This document shows positions 53,268 to 63,138 of a stretch of DNA of 64,000 bases, piece by piece; positions within the stretch are counted from its first letter, which is position 1, and every line of letters starts with the position of its first letter. A program made the position numbers and the translations under genes. Source of the DNA: Candidatus Protochlamydia naegleriophila. GTDB taxonomy: Bacteria; Chlamydiota; Chlamydiia; Chlamydiales; Parachlamydiaceae. The notes below the pieces were generated by a model. It did no database searches and had not been told where the DNA came from. It was given only the letters and a program-made list of their open reading frames with translations. Where the stretch lies: NCBI RefSeq assembly GCF_001499655.1, contig NZ_LN879503.1, positions 62,001 to 126,000 of the forward strand, read 5' to 3'.

Positions 53268-54143
53268 ATGCTATTTCATAAAAATTGGGCTGGGAAAATC
53301 GGAAAATCGAAAAAATTAAAAATGCATATTAGAGCATCATGGGTTCCCATACTGGGTTGTGGCTTCATTTTAGGTGTCATAAGTCAACATATTCAAACTT
53401 TTCGTGCATACACTGATAATATTATCAAAAAAATAGAAGTTGAAAAAACCTCAGTCTCTCATTTTCAATCGAAAGATGAAACCAAATATCAAGCTGTAGT
53501 GAATCAACCTAAATCTTTTTTTCATGTCAACAGAACAGGTTACTCGTTGGCTTATGATGCCAGCCGTCGTAACCCACATTGGGTATACGAGCATCTTTCA
53601 GCAGATAGTATCCAAGTGAACGCAAACCGCTCTCATGCTAATTTCAAGGAAGATGATAACATCCCTGCACATCTCAAGGCAACTTTGGTCGATTATAAGG
53701 GCTTTGGATTTGACCGTGGTCACATGGCACCAGCAGCTGATCATAGATCAAGTGAAAAAGCTATGTCTGATACATTCTTCATGACTAATATGTGTCTCCA
53801 ATGCCCAGAACTCAATCGGGGATATTGGTCTAAATTAGAAAAACACGTCAGGAATCTAACGCAAAAGTATAACAGCATACATGTAATTACAGGACCACTT
53901 TATCTACCTTATCAAGAAGCTGATGGTAAACGCTATGTTAAATATCAAGTGATTGGTCCCAATAACGTTGCTGTGCCTACCCACTTCTTTAAGGTTTTAA
54001 ACTTAGAGAAAAAACAGGGGAAATCGGTAAATATTGCCTATATTTTGCCGAATGAACGGATCGACTCTAATGTACCATTAGAGAAATTCCAAACAACTGT
54101 TCAAAAAGTAGAGCAAGCGGCCGGAATTGTCTTTACAAATTAG
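53268..54143 (+). CDS. DNA/RNA non-specific endonuclease, membrane-anchored or exported
   Basis: The 291-residue product has a basic N-terminus and a hydrophobic segment (residues 24-42: SWVPILGCGFILGVISQ), acting as anchor or uncleaved signal. The ββα-metal nuclease domain (about 88-285) has D149-R-G-H152-M-A-P-A-A-D, the general-base His, and FFMTNMCLQCPELNRGYW with the metal-binding Asn. HVITGPLY, VPTHFFKVL and ILPNERIDSNVPLEKF are typical of the family. It probably degrades nucleic acids for nutrient uptake or competition. A truncated paralogue is at 41227. Confidence 0.9.
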   Translation: MLFHKNWAGKIGKSKKLKMHIRASWVPILGCGFILGVISQHIQTFRAYTDNIIKKIEVEKTSVSHFQSKDETKYQAVVNQPKSFFHVNRTGYSLAYDASRRNPHWVYEHLSADSIQVNANRSHANFKEDDNIPAHLKATLVDYKGFGFDRGHMAPAADHRSSEKAMSDTFFMTNMCLQCPELNRGYWSKLEKHVRNLTQKYNSIHVITGPLYLPYQEADGKRYVKYQVIGPNNVAVPTHFFKVLNLEKKQGKSVNIAYILPNERIDSNVPLEKFQTTVQKVEQAAGIVFTN

Positions 54144-54349
54144 AAATTTGATGACTATATCCGTATTCTGCTACCTTATTCAAAAGCTAAGCGGATTTCA
54201 GATTATGGCAAAAGAAACCCGCATACACGGAGAGAAACTCGCGCGCGTACGAGATAAACAAATTTTAACAATTAAACCAAGTAAATTCAACATCATTTTC
54301 TTGTTGAAACTTCAAACTCTTTAATAACAACTAAAGTCATGTATTTACT

Positions 54350-55156
54350 TTAACTTGATGGTTTTTCAGGCTCGGAAACACTATTTCTCCTTTTTAATTT
54401 TTCCAAGACTATAGGTGCTAATAAATTTCCATTCTTGGCACACTTTTCCAACCACTCTTTAGCTTTTACCTGGTTCTTTTTTGTTCCAATACCTTCCAAG
54501 TAGCATAGTGCTAGGTTACATGCAGATGGATTATGATTTTGCTTAGCTCCTTTTTCAAACCAATAAAAAGCATGTTCTTGATCTTGTCCCACACCATCAC
54601 CAAAAAAGAACATCATTCCTAAATAAAATTGAGATTCAACACAGCCTTGTATGGCCGATTTTTTGAACCAGTAAGCCGCTTTCAAGAAATTTTGTGGAAT
54701 AGCCTCCCCACATCCATCATAATACATTTTTCCTAAAGAAAACTGCGCTAATAGGTGATCTTGGTCTGCCGCATGCTCAAGCCAAAAGCGGGCTTTCTCA
54801 TGGTTTACTTTGATCTTATTTGAATAGAGAATGTAGTTATCTGAATAGAGCATTCCCAACTGAAACTGTGACTCGCCATAACCTTGGCGTGCAGATTTTT
54901 CAAGCCAATGCATCGCTTGTTCAACATCATTTTTCTTTAAGTAAAGATGAGCTAAAACGCACTGCATTTTTTCGTCATCTTTCTCAGCAAAGTATTTTAA
55001 TTCTTCAATGGCTTCGTCGTTATTTCCTTGTTCAATCTTTCTTAAAATACCTGCTCTTTTAATGCCTTCTTTTACACCATATTTAGATACTCCTTGAACT
55101 GATGAAAAATTTAGTAATGAAAGAGAAAAAAAAAGGAGAATAAAAAATTTAAACAT
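54350..55156 (-). CDS. Secreted Sel1-repeat protein
   Basis: The 268-residue product has a signal peptide (1-22, ending VQG) and about six Sel1-like repeats (AMHWLEKSARQGYGESQFQL, KMYYDGCGEAIPQNFLKAAY, MMFFFGDGVGQDQEHAFYWF, LCYLEGIGTKKNQVKAKEW). It is a homologue of 11346-12122, with which it shares repeat order. A short basic C-terminal tail (LKRRNSVSEPEKPSS) follows. It likely acts outside the cytoplasm as a protein-binding scaffold. Confidence 0.85.
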   Translation of the reverse strand: MFKFFILLFFSLSLLNFSSVQGVSKYGVKEGIKRAGILRKIEQGNNDEAIEELKYFAEKDDEKMQCVLAHLYLKKNDVEQAMHWLEKSARQGYGESQFQLGMLYSDNYILYSNKIKVNHEKARFWLEHAADQDHLLAQFSLGKMYYDGCGEAIPQNFLKAAYWFKKSAIQGCVESQFYLGMMFFFGDGVGQDQEHAFYWFEKGAKQNHNPSACNLALCYLEGIGTKKNQVKAKEWLEKCAKNGNLLAPIVLEKLKRRNSVSEPEKPSS

Positions 55157-55256
55157 GAACTGACCTGTGAGATTTTGGAAAGGAGATTACCACAATAAAT
55201 TTTTCCATCAAAAACATCTATAAATAACCTTCTCCTGATAATCGCCATTTGGGTAA

Positions 55257-55287
55257 TTTTAGATTTGCAACCGTTGCAAATCTAAAA
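55257..55287. promoter_or_regulatory. Perfect 15-bp palindrome with AACCGTT core
   Basis: TTTTAGATTTGCAAC and GTTGCAAATCTAAAA flank a single C. It lies downstream of the minus-strand gene ending at 55330 and upstream of the Sel1 gene at 55156, so it could be a terminator; the core is shared with sites at 9144, 62343 and 63972. Confidence 0.7.
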
Positions 55288-55329
55288 ACCAACGTAGGTT
55301 GAATGACGTACTATGTTCCCATCAAAGGA

Positions 55330-55746
55330 TCAGGTTTCAGAAATTAAAACTGTCGCTTTTCCTGAAGAATAGACTGCATTTCCGGTTAATGTCATTTCCT
55401 TAACAGGAATAGGGTCGATTATGATGGTTACTTCTTGAGCATCTATCCAAGCAGCACAAGTTTTAGAATTTTCTGATTTTGTTACTACCATAAAAACTTT
55501 TAAGACATATTTTTCTTTCTTTGGATCTAGTGTTAAGCTGTTAAAATGAACAGCAGTATTACTTGATAAACTTTTCAAGAGAATTGTTAATCGGCCATTC
55601 TGCTACACTTGTGATTGGCATTGAATTTTTCCTGACATAAAAGAATGAAATACATTTCCTTGTGTTGTCGAAGGAGTTTGAGATGTAAAAGAACTGGTGA
55701 CAGTCAAGAAACAAGCTGCTAAGATAAATTGTCCAATTGATTTCAT
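55330..55746 (-). pseudogene. Exported small protein with in-frame TAG
   Basis: ATG 55746, preceded by AGGAG, opens a signal peptide (MKSIGQFILAACFLTVTSSF) and the frame stays open except for TAG at 55605-55603 (codon 48). The mature part contains LKSLSSNTAVHFNSLTLDPK and AAWIDAQEVTIIIDPIPV and is probably beta-rich. The remaining frame after the stop (82 codons) has no plausible own start. It is a single-mutation pseudogene or a read-through gene. Confidence 0.6.
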
Positions 55747-55789
55747 AAATTCTCCTATAGTGTGAAATTTATTCAGCTACAATGATTTA

Positions 55790-56044
55790 ATGCCACTTAC
55801 CAAAAGATCTAATACCACTATGACTCAGCTAGTTTTAAGTGTTCTCACAACATTTCCTTTGCTGCGATATTTTATCATTTCACTTCTTATCACTATTTGC
55901 ATGCCGATCCTTATTGACTTCGCCCTGAATCAATTTCGAGATTTAAAAACTAAATTTGATGGAAATTATTTCAAAAGAAGAGTGATTGTATTTACCATGA
56001 CAATGGTCTCACTTATTGCTGTTGATTACTTCTTAAAATCCTGA
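55790..56044 (+). CDS. Small two-pass membrane protein
   Basis: The 84-residue product has hydrophobic segments at about 14-45 and 66-82 and a basic loop (RDLKTKFDGNYFKRRV). It is divergent from the exported pseudogene. No family is recognised; coding potential is supported only by composition and length. Confidence 0.4.
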   Translation: MPLTKRSNTTMTQLVLSVLTTFPLLRYFIISLLITICMPILIDFALNQFRDLKTKFDGNYFKRRVIVFTMTMVSLIAVDYFLKS

Positions 56045-56208
56045 TAATCTTTGCTTCAATGTCATTCATAAGTTATCAATCCATTTAATGAATCTTCCAA
56101 AATCTACTCGATTAATTTCTCACTGTACCGAGTTTTGCAGAGTGATTGGATTAGGCTTTTCCTCATTCCAGTGAAAAATAATTAACATAAAAATTCAAAA
56201 GATGCTCT

Positions 56209-56239
56209 AATCACTCTGCCTTAAAAAGACAGAGTGGTT
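56209..56239 (-). terminator. Hairpin downstream of the coiled-coil membrane gene
   Basis: AATCACTCTG and CAGAGTGGTT pair over ten positions with one G-T wobble around an 11-base loop. It lies 10-40 bases after the stop of the minus-strand gene 56250-57581. Confidence 0.6.
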
Positions 56240-56249
56240 CAATCATAGA

Positions 56250-57581
56250 CTAAAACATTCCTTTTATAAAGAGATAGCCGACAACAGCAGTCACCCCAAA
56301 TGTAAAAGGAGTTCCTGTCATTAAAAATGCACATCCTGAAAGAATACCTAATACAGCTAATGGTAGATTAATCCGATCAGAAACGGCAGATACGTTTCTC
56401 AAAATATAAGAACAAGCAGCCAATGGATATTGAAGAATAGTCTTCCCAATATTCGAAATAACTTCGATAGTGTTCCAACCTAAATTAGTGAAATTTTCCC
56501 AAAGAAAAGCGGCTGCTTCTCTAAAAGATTCTTTAATGGTACCCATGATAGTATCTTTGATTAGAAAGGGTAATTCCTTAACCTGTCCTTGAAAAGTTGA
56601 AATAGTTTCTTGCAATCCTTGGAAAGATGGTAATGTTTCGCTTACATTATGCAATGTTTCTTGGATTTGTGTGTTAACGTTTGTAGAAATCTCAGTTAAC
56701 GCATTTTCTAAATTGGATATTACATGATGGTGCGGATATTCCAACGGCTCCTGACGCTTTATGCTTTCATATCGTTCCTCTATAACTATCAGTTCCTCTG
56801 TTAATGCATGTAACTCATTAGAAAGATCAACTTGCTCCAATTCAATTTGAGAAGCTACGCGTCTTACATCGCCTATCTGTTCTTGTATTGCCTCATCAGT
56901 TAGAATTATTTCATCTACCTTTTGATTAATCGTTTTCAAATCTTCATTAAGCTCTTGAGCTAAACTTTGAGTTAATTCGACTTCAACATGTAATTCTTGT
57001 AATTCAGATTGATGTTTATCTAAGAGGAGCATGTCTTGCTCGCTCCTTTGCAGCACTTCATGATATTGCTGCATAACTGAATCCTGTTCTCTTCGAATTT
57101 CAAGAAGCCTATCTTTCATATTTAGAGACCCTGATTCAAAATCTGGTATTGAGAATGTGCTTTCATTGTTAATAGAAGCCTCAATCTGAGCTCGATCAGC
57201 CTCTAATTGAATAGCCGCTTCTAGATTAATCCTATTCTGAAATGCCTCGAATTTTTCGTCTGAAAACGGAAGGATTTCATCACCAAAACGCAGGCGAATG
57301 ATTCTTAAAGCTTCGGCTGAACTTTTGTCATCCAAATCTTCTTCTCTATTTGACAAGTTAATATGCGATACTTGGGCTGCCCCATCCCATATACGCTGCA
57401 TAAGAGGCAATTCTTGAGATGGTGCGGGACCAGAAGAAGTATAAAGAGGTGCTTTTTCTCCGATTACACAGCCTTCTGAATGTAAAGTTAACAGATCAGT
57501 CGTAGGGTTCAAAGCTTCATCAACTATTTGTTGAAGCCCAAATAATAGCATCGCGCGGTTAGTGGGTATGTAAGTGTTCAT
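56250..57581 (-). CDS. Coiled-coil protein with C-terminal membrane hairpin
   Basis: The 443-residue product has coiled coil at about 155-280 (EIRREQDSVMQQYHEVLQRS, LNEDLKTINQKVDEIILTDE) and 280-330 (NALTEISTNVNTQIQETLHN), an amphipathic stretch, and two hydrophobic segments near 405-443 (LPLAVLGILSGCAFLMTG, FTFGVTAVVGYLFIKGMF) forming a tight hairpin at the very end. This resembles inclusion-membrane or translocator-like chlamydial proteins. It follows 57608-58750 with a 26-base gap, probably as one operon. A host-facing membrane role is inferred. Confidence 0.6.
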   Translation of the reverse strand: MNTYIPTNRAMLLFGLQQIVDEALNPTTDLLTLHSEGCVIGEKAPLYTSSGPAPSQELPLMQRIWDGAAQVSHINLSNREEDLDDKSSAEALRIIRLRFGDEILPFSDEKFEAFQNRINLEAAIQLEADRAQIEASINNESTFSIPDFESGSLNMKDRLLEIRREQDSVMQQYHEVLQRSEQDMLLLDKHQSELQELHVEVELTQSLAQELNEDLKTINQKVDEIILTDEAIQEQIGDVRRVASQIELEQVDLSNELHALTEELIVIEERYESIKRQEPLEYPHHHVISNLENALTEISTNVNTQIQETLHNVSETLPSFQGLQETISTFQGQVKELPFLIKDTIMGTIKESFREAAAFLWENFTNLGWNTIEVISNIGKTILQYPLAACSYILRNVSAVSDRINLPLAVLGILSGCAFLMTGTPFTFGVTAVVGYLFIKGMF

Positions 57582-57607
57582 TTCTTTCTCCTCTAATTAT
57601 TTTACAT

Positions 57608-58750
57608 TTATCTTAAGTATTCTTCTTCAGGACGAATAAGACACCCATATCCGATTCGATACATTAATTGATCTAATCGCTTCTTTTCTGATATATTTGG
57701 ATATTCCAAAGCTTCTTTTGCTATTAATTCCTCTAAATATTTAGCTCTTCCAATTGATAGAAAACTATCAGTCATACGCGTAAAAATATTTTTTGAAGTA
57801 GTTGGTTTAGAAGAAAGATCCTCATGTGGGGGTGTTAGATCTGTAAACCAAGAAGGAAAACATTTGTTTGCTAGATAATTGGCTGTTCCCTTACAGTCTC
57901 TATAGGTTTGAATGGTACTATGATTAATAAATGCAATTTTCATTCTTTTTATCTCTTCATCTACTTTAGTTTGGATATTCAATACTCTTAGTCGATCGCG
58001 TAGTACTTGTACCTCTGTTGTTCTTTCTTGTGTAACTTGTTCAATTCTTTCTTCAAGCACGTTTACCTGGACCTGAAGAACATCTTTTTCTCTTGTGACT
58101 TCCGCCAACCTACCTAGATTCATCAGAGACCAATCTCGAGATAAATTTAATTCTGTGGAAATATTATGAATATTTTCTTGCAAATGAGTGTTATCCCGAA
58201 CAAGGCAATTAACCCTTGCTGAGTACTCATTAATTTGTTCTGAAAGAATTTCCATATCGTGCTTTCGTTTTTCTGCTATTATTTCTAACTCAGAAAAAGC
58301 CAAAGCGTCTTGCTGTCTTTGAGTCGAGACTGTAGACTTAAAGTGATCAAAACTTTGCTCAAGTTTTTTTCTTTCTCTTCTCAATGTCTTATTTTCATAA
58401 GAAAGATAAAATCTCCGTGTGCTGAGTTCTTTAATTTTTTTTTCTAATAAAAGGATTTGTGATTCATAATTAACAACTCCTTTTGTTTTTAAGCTAGCTT
58501 GCTGTTTAAGACGTTTGATAGTTTCTTGTGAATCTCTTAATTCTCTCGTTAGATTAAACAAACTTGTTTCACAGTTGTTGATTACTTGCATAAACATTCT
58601 TGTAATAGTAACTGATTTTTCATCGTCTGAACTAGTAGATGAAATAATAGATCTTACATTTTTATAAATTTCAGAAAATGTAGGATCTACATTTTGGCTT
58701 TCCGTTAATTGATGAGACGAATAAATAGAGCTTTGACTTTGAACGTACAT
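57608..58750 (-). CDS. Coiled-coil protein, first gene of a pair
   Basis: The 380-residue product has long coiled coil from about 60 to 260 (NNCETSLFNLTRELRDSQET, LLEKKIKELSTRRFYLSYEN, REKDVLQVQVNVLEERIEQV) and a globular C-terminus (YRDCKGTANYLANKCFPSWF; DSFLSIGRAKYLEELIAKEA). It lacks signal peptide and membrane segment. With the downstream membrane-hairpin protein it may form a complex. No family is recognised. Confidence 0.55.
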   Translation of the reverse strand: MYVQSQSSIYSSHQLTESQNVDPTFSEIYKNVRSIISSTSSDDEKSVTITRMFMQVINNCETSLFNLTRELRDSQETIKRLKQQASLKTKGVVNYESQILLLEKKIKELSTRRFYLSYENKTLRRERKKLEQSFDHFKSTVSTQRQQDALAFSELEIIAEKRKHDMEILSEQINEYSARVNCLVRDNTHLQENIHNISTELNLSRDWSLMNLGRLAEVTREKDVLQVQVNVLEERIEQVTQERTTEVQVLRDRLRVLNIQTKVDEEIKRMKIAFINHSTIQTYRDCKGTANYLANKCFPSWFTDLTPPHEDLSSKPTTSKNIFTRMTDSFLSIGRAKYLEELIAKEALEYPNISEKKRLDQLMYRIGYGCLIRPEEEYLR

Positions 58751-59707
58751 ACAAGATACCTCTTGTCGATTGGATTTAAAACCACTTTTTAAATTTTTTC
58801 TTTCTTTTCTAAACTTTAACTAGACGCATCTGATGCATGATGTTTTTAATTTGATGGTGGGTTTTTACCACCAAAAAATTTGAGTTCGAACTGCTAATCA
58901 TGATTTCTGCAGCTTGTTAAAGCAACAAATACATCCATATAGATGTATTTGTTCTATATTGATGTATATTTAGGAAATTGCTTAAATAGCTTCAATATCA
59001 ATTCAAGAGTCGAAACCATAAGTTTATAATCGTCTGACCAACAGTTGTTTATATAAATTCATATGATTTTTAAAATGGAAATCACTTCAATTTTGTCGGA
59101 TCAATATGTGAAAATCCCATGTCTTAAAAATTTCATAAGACCTTTTTCATCAATATGATAGGATTTATTGAAATCGATGAAATGATGCGCAAAAACAAAT
59201 CACTTCAGTATTAATGTATTTATAATTAAGATGTTTAAAACATCTCGAGCTTGATTTAAGCACCAAGAAAAGAAGAGACAAGCGTTGTTTGTAGGTTCTC
59301 AAACTTAGGTTTGTTATGGTTTGTAGTATTAGCACGCAAAACGTATCCGGCACTACACCTTGTTATGACTGTGGTTGACTAAAACAGCTAAGCAATTGTC
59401 TCGAATTTATTAGAGAAATTTATAGGCTTGCTCGACTGTCCATTCAAGGGTGCAACATGATAGGCAAACGTTTATTCTTATACTTAGGAACGAGCCAAGA
59501 TTCTTTGTTTTCGGATAAAAAATAATGCTAATCTTGCAGTGCTAGATAAGTTTAAGTCTTCTAATTTTAAGCTCAATTGGAGCTAACATACACTATTCAG
59601 ATGACAAACACTCTCCATTGATTCGCTCATAAGAAGATAAAGATTCAGGCCTTTAAAAATAGCGGCTAAGCTTATTCTCTTCTATGGAGGGTCTCATTAT
59701 GATTCTA
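58751..59707. other. 957-bp stretch without recognisable gene
   Basis: I see no frame with convincing coding features. It contains one perfect hairpin (58924-58953) and is very AT-rich. Decayed coding sequence cannot be excluded. Confidence 0.5.
58924..58953. repeat. Perfect 12-bp inverted repeat
   Basis: AACAAATACATC and GATGTATTTGTT flank CATATA. It lies upstream of the coiled-coil pair and could be an operator or a terminator for decayed sequence to its right. Confidence 0.6.
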
Positions 59708-60216
59708 AAGTTCAACCATATAAAGGTGAATGGGACTTTCACCTACAGAAAGAAGAGTAGATCTGAAGGTGTCGAGATTATGATCGTCCAAATAATCGCT
59801 GATATCAATTTCTCTAGATTCTGGGTAAGTAATTTCTTCTTTAGTTAATGACTGGTACATTTCATATGCTTTTAATCTATTTTTTCCCCTTTCTTCCTCT
59901 GCAAGCAACTTCAGGCGGTTTTCTTCAATAAGGCTTGGATCATCTTCTAATAACACATCCCCATGTACCTCGACCAGTTGTTGGATTAACGATAGGTTTA
60001 TAAGAAAGGTGTTTGCTAAACTGATATCCCGCTAACTCAAAAGCTAAGAAAAGTCGAAATTCTTCAATCTCTTGGTACATGAAAGTCAAATGAGAATTTT
60101 CGACCATAGCCTCACAAACAATTTGAGCTTCTTGCCATGAAAAGCCAGGCATTTCCAAAAAAATCGGTTGATGACCCCAACTTTCTAAGGTTCGCTTTAA
60201 AACAGAAAGGTCTTGA
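59708..60216 (-). pseudogene. Sel1-associated module, fragment of the 7672-9017 type
   Basis: The sequence matches 8226-8790 of the plus-strand gene. It has the base missing there (giving EMPGFSWQEAQIVCEAMVEN in frame), but has lost about 45-52 bases between two GTGTT copies near 59957, and both ends are cut. It documents a second, formerly intact copy of that gene. Confidence 0.85.
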
Positions 60217-60301
60217 ACATTTCATGCCCCGATTATTTAGGAGCATTGAATGAAATAACAGATTCTGAAATATTTACGCACATGCTAAGAAGTCAGACGA
60301 A

Positions 60302-60849
60302 TCAAGAGTTAGGAAACATATGATTTCTATCTGATTGTAATAAAATAGAGTAGACAACAGGAGAAAAATCGTTAGGCAGGGAACATTCTTTCTTCATTGC
60401 ATCTGCAATCCCTTTATTAGCAGATGCACTCCAGGTTGTCTTTGCATAACAACAAATGAAATCTTGAAAAGCTTGTTTTTTTGCGTCTACTCTTCGACAC
60501 TGAAAGTCCATTCTTGTAAATTAGCTTCCGCCTGATCACATGCTTTCTCAACAACACTTGTTCTGTAAATATTAAATATTTGATGAGCAAATACTTGATA
60601 ATCTTTACTATCCGGCGAAGAGGGTAATTGGTTTCTATTTTCGCGAATTTTCTCAATAAAATAGGAATAATAATAGCTAGGTTCTTTACACTCTTCAATA
60701 AAGAATTGGTCTGTCTGATCAAGCATTCCATGACGATTAACCATTTCCGTTACCGCGCTTCCACCTCTGTTGGGCTGAGCAATATCTTGAGAAATATTAG
60801 TATAGACCAACGACTGAACGGAAGAGAAACTAGTATCGAGATTAAGCAT
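60302..60849 (-). pseudogene. Unknown protein with one frameshift
   Basis: Frame one (60487-60849, 120 residues) contains DTSFSSVQSLVYTNISQDIA, GMLDQTDQFFIEECKEPSYY and HQIFNIYRTSVVEKACDQAE. Near 60495 the frame changes and continues VDAKKQAFQDFICCYAKTTW, SANKGIADAMKKECSLPNDF to TAA-type end at 60302. Together about 180 residues form one plausible cytosolic protein. Family unknown; it lies on the same strand as the deaminase-like gene. Confidence 0.5.
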
Positions 60850-61065
60850 AATAATCGTTATACAAACTGTATTTTATAAAAATGTTAACTATTAACAAAT
60901 TAATGACAATTACTAGTCAATAAATTAATTTCAACGTATTTCAAAGCCTCGTTGCAATTTAGCTCATTGACTAATTAATTTATGAAATTATTATATTTTG
61001 GTATACCCTAATAAAGTTTTACATCCATCAAAAGAAAATATAAACTGGTTCAATTAAAAAAATAA

Positions 61066-62160
61066 TCAATCGTCTATACTACAAATTGATAAAGAATTCT
61101 TATCACTTAACAATCCCTCTTCATCAGACAGGCTATCATCTTGTGGCGATTCGGTCGTATTTACTGGGACGGGTGAATCTGATTGGTGAGCTGCTGTTGC
61201 CCACATACGAACAATGAAGCTATCGGATAAATCAGGCAAAAAGCCTTCATAAACCCTCAAATCTTTTAGCCCATCTAAAATAACTTTATTTTCTTCACAT
61301 TCTTTATCTTTATTTCTTTTATCTTTTCTAAAGTTCCTATCATTGTTTTCGTATATTTTAAAAGCCTCTTGACCCACAAAATATGGGAAGCGCGTATTGC
61401 TTAGGAATAAAGTAATGGAGGGTTTCCATCCATAATAAAAATTCCCATGACACCCCCTATATTTGATATTCACATGATTGTGTGCATCTTTGATAGCAGA
61501 TATTCCTGCAGCACAGAGCTTGCAACATAATTTTGATATACCTAAATCTATTGTCAGTGGGTTGTTGTTTTTACTATAACCATATGTTTTGTATAAAAAC
61601 CTAAGTAACCTAATTTCTGCATGCAAATGCTCTTCATTTGATACGAAATTTATGTTGCCACTGCATAAATTTTTGATTGATTGTTGTGTGAAAATCCCTT
61701 CTCTTTCATTTGTACTTCTACGATAATCCTTCATTGATGAGACAAGTTTTTTAACATCTTTTTCTAGACGATTATTAATTTGCTTGCCAATCTTTACTTT
61801 TGATTTTTTATATTTGCCAATTAATAACTCACGAGCTTCTTTCCCGCTGATAATTCCTGTTTCTGCTTCAGGTTTCTTTATTCGATTTAATTACTTAATT
61901 GTTTTACGCACACTTTTTTCTAAAGTACCTATTTTATTCGCTGTGAAATACCATTCGTCATTTACTAATGCAACTGCCACACAATTCGTTCCATCACCAT
62001 TAACAATGAGCCTAGCCAAGCTGTCTAATCTTCGTACACACTTGTCATAATCACGTATTTCCTGCTTCCCTTCTTCATCATTTGGACGATCGAACTTTTC
62101 TAAATGAGTACCGAATGCCTGAAAGAAACTTTTACAATTTTCTGACATACTAACTGTCAT
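61066..62160 (-). pseudogene. Deaminase-superfamily (OTT_1508-like) protein with one in-frame TAA
   Basis: One frame of 365 codons from ATG 62160 to 61066 is interrupted only by TAA at 61893-61891 (codon 90). Before the stop, TNCVAVALVNDEWYFTANKI (59-77) resembles the first beta strands of a cytidine-deaminase fold. After it, H180-A-E (EEHLHAEIRLLRFLY) supplies the zinc His and catalytic Glu, and ISKLC-C213-K-L-C216 the two zinc Cys. HAE, then SKxxCxxC, is the signature of OTT_1508-like deaminases from intracellular bacteria and fungi. The C-terminal 90 residues are charged. If translation restarts at 61734 (222 residues) the zinc site is kept, but the first strands are lost. Confidence 0.65.
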
Positions 62161-62342
62161 AACTTTTCCTCAAAAGATAAAATTTTGAACATAAAACATA
62201 TTAATGTGATAATACTCGTGATTGCAACACTCAAGTAGATTTTAGAAATTACTCTTTCAACTTAGGTTCAAAAATGACATTTTAAAACCTTGGTGTCGAA
62301 ATCGATGAGAGGAGTAGGGATAATGAAATTTGATGAATGATT

Positions 62343-62381
62343 TTGTAATGAGATGTGTAACCGTTACACACCTCATTACAA
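62343..62381. promoter_or_regulatory. Long inverted repeat with GTGTAACCGTTACAC core
   Basis: Nineteen-base arms with one mismatch flank a central C; the middle is GTGTAAC-C-GTTACAC. It starts five bases after the pGP6-D-like stop codon. It may be the operon terminator, but a second copy of the core precedes parA at 63972, which also allows a partition site. Confidence 0.7.
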
Positions 62382-62385
62382 CTGA

Positions 62386-63138
62386 CTAGCCAATAGCTTT
62401 ATCTAAAATTAACTTAAGAGATACTAATTCCAATCTATCTTCTTCCGATAAATCATCTTTACCTTCACATATCTGACTCAAAATTCCTTGTAGTGAACGA
62501 ATTAATTTTGAGTTAGATTTTTGAGATGTACTTTTAGATGTCTTTACGGGTAGATCATTTTTAATTTTAGAAATGATATCATCACTTTTGAGTTCTTTAG
62601 AAGAATTGATAATATCTAATTTTTTCTGAATATCACCTTCTCTAGATGCCAATATATAGGCTGCCTTCTGTGGAATGCATTGAAATTTATTTTTAAATTC
62701 TTCATTGGGTAATTTAGTATAAAAATCAAAATACGCTAGTAAGTTGTATCCCGTCTTTCTAGAGCCTAAAGCCAAATCTAACCATTTATTAAACGTGCCA
62801 TCTTTATAGAACTTTAAGATCTCACGTACTTTAAAAATTCGTTCTCCAGCTAAGACAACCCCTTGCTTTTGAATCGCTTTGATTTCAGACGTGGCTCTCT
62901 TAATTTCATTAATATCAGCATCAAGTTCATTTGAGCTAATTTCTGGAAGAACCCCCTCTAAAAGTAATCCCTCAATTTGTTCTTCTTCTTCAGGCTCCAA
63001 TTTATCAGAAAAATGAAAATTTCTTACGATAGCTGGTAAAGAGGAAGATTCAACATTTGGATTTACAGGCAAAACGTCGCTAAACATTTCATCGAAAGAT
63101 AATTTCGCCTTATTTTTTAAATCACTAATTCCTGACAT
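62386..63138 (-). CDS. pGP6-D family plasmid protein
   Basis: ATG 63138 gives 250 residues and overlaps the parA end by 14 bases. The middle (GVVLAGERIFKVREILKFYK, FNKWLDLALGSRKTGYNLLA, YFDFYTKLP) is the conserved block of chlamydial plasmid pGP6-D and its chromosomal relatives. The N-terminal 75 residues are acidic, the C-terminus lysine-rich then helical. It follows ParA as in chlamydial plasmids and probably acts as ParB-like or regulatory partner. Its biochemical role is not established to my knowledge. Confidence 0.8.
   Translation of the reverse strand: MSGISDLKNKAKLSFDEMFSDVLPVNPNVESSSLPAIVRNFHFSDKLEPEEEEQIEGLLLEGVLPEISSNELDADINEIKRATSEIKAIQKQGVVLAGERIFKVREILKFYKDGTFNKWLDLALGSRKTGYNLLAYFDFYTKLPNEEFKNKFQCIPQKAAYILASREGDIQKKLDIINSSKELKSDDIISKIKNDLPVKTSKSTSQKSNSKLIRSLQGILSQICEGKDDLSEEDRLELVSLKLILDKAIG

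Noticed and set aside
54127-54324. 65-codon frame after the nuclease gene
   Set aside because: It overlaps the nuclease end, has no ribosome-binding site and a composition without recognisable features.
59165-59353. 62-codon minus-strand frame in the 58.8-59.7 kb gap
   Set aside because: No ribosome-binding site and no coding-like composition; treated as non-coding.
61891-61893. Programmed read-through or selenocysteine/pyrrolysine-type recoding at the three in-frame stops
   Set aside because: The three genes use three different stop codons (TGA, TAG, TAA) and no shared downstream structure is evident; point-mutation decay is simpler.
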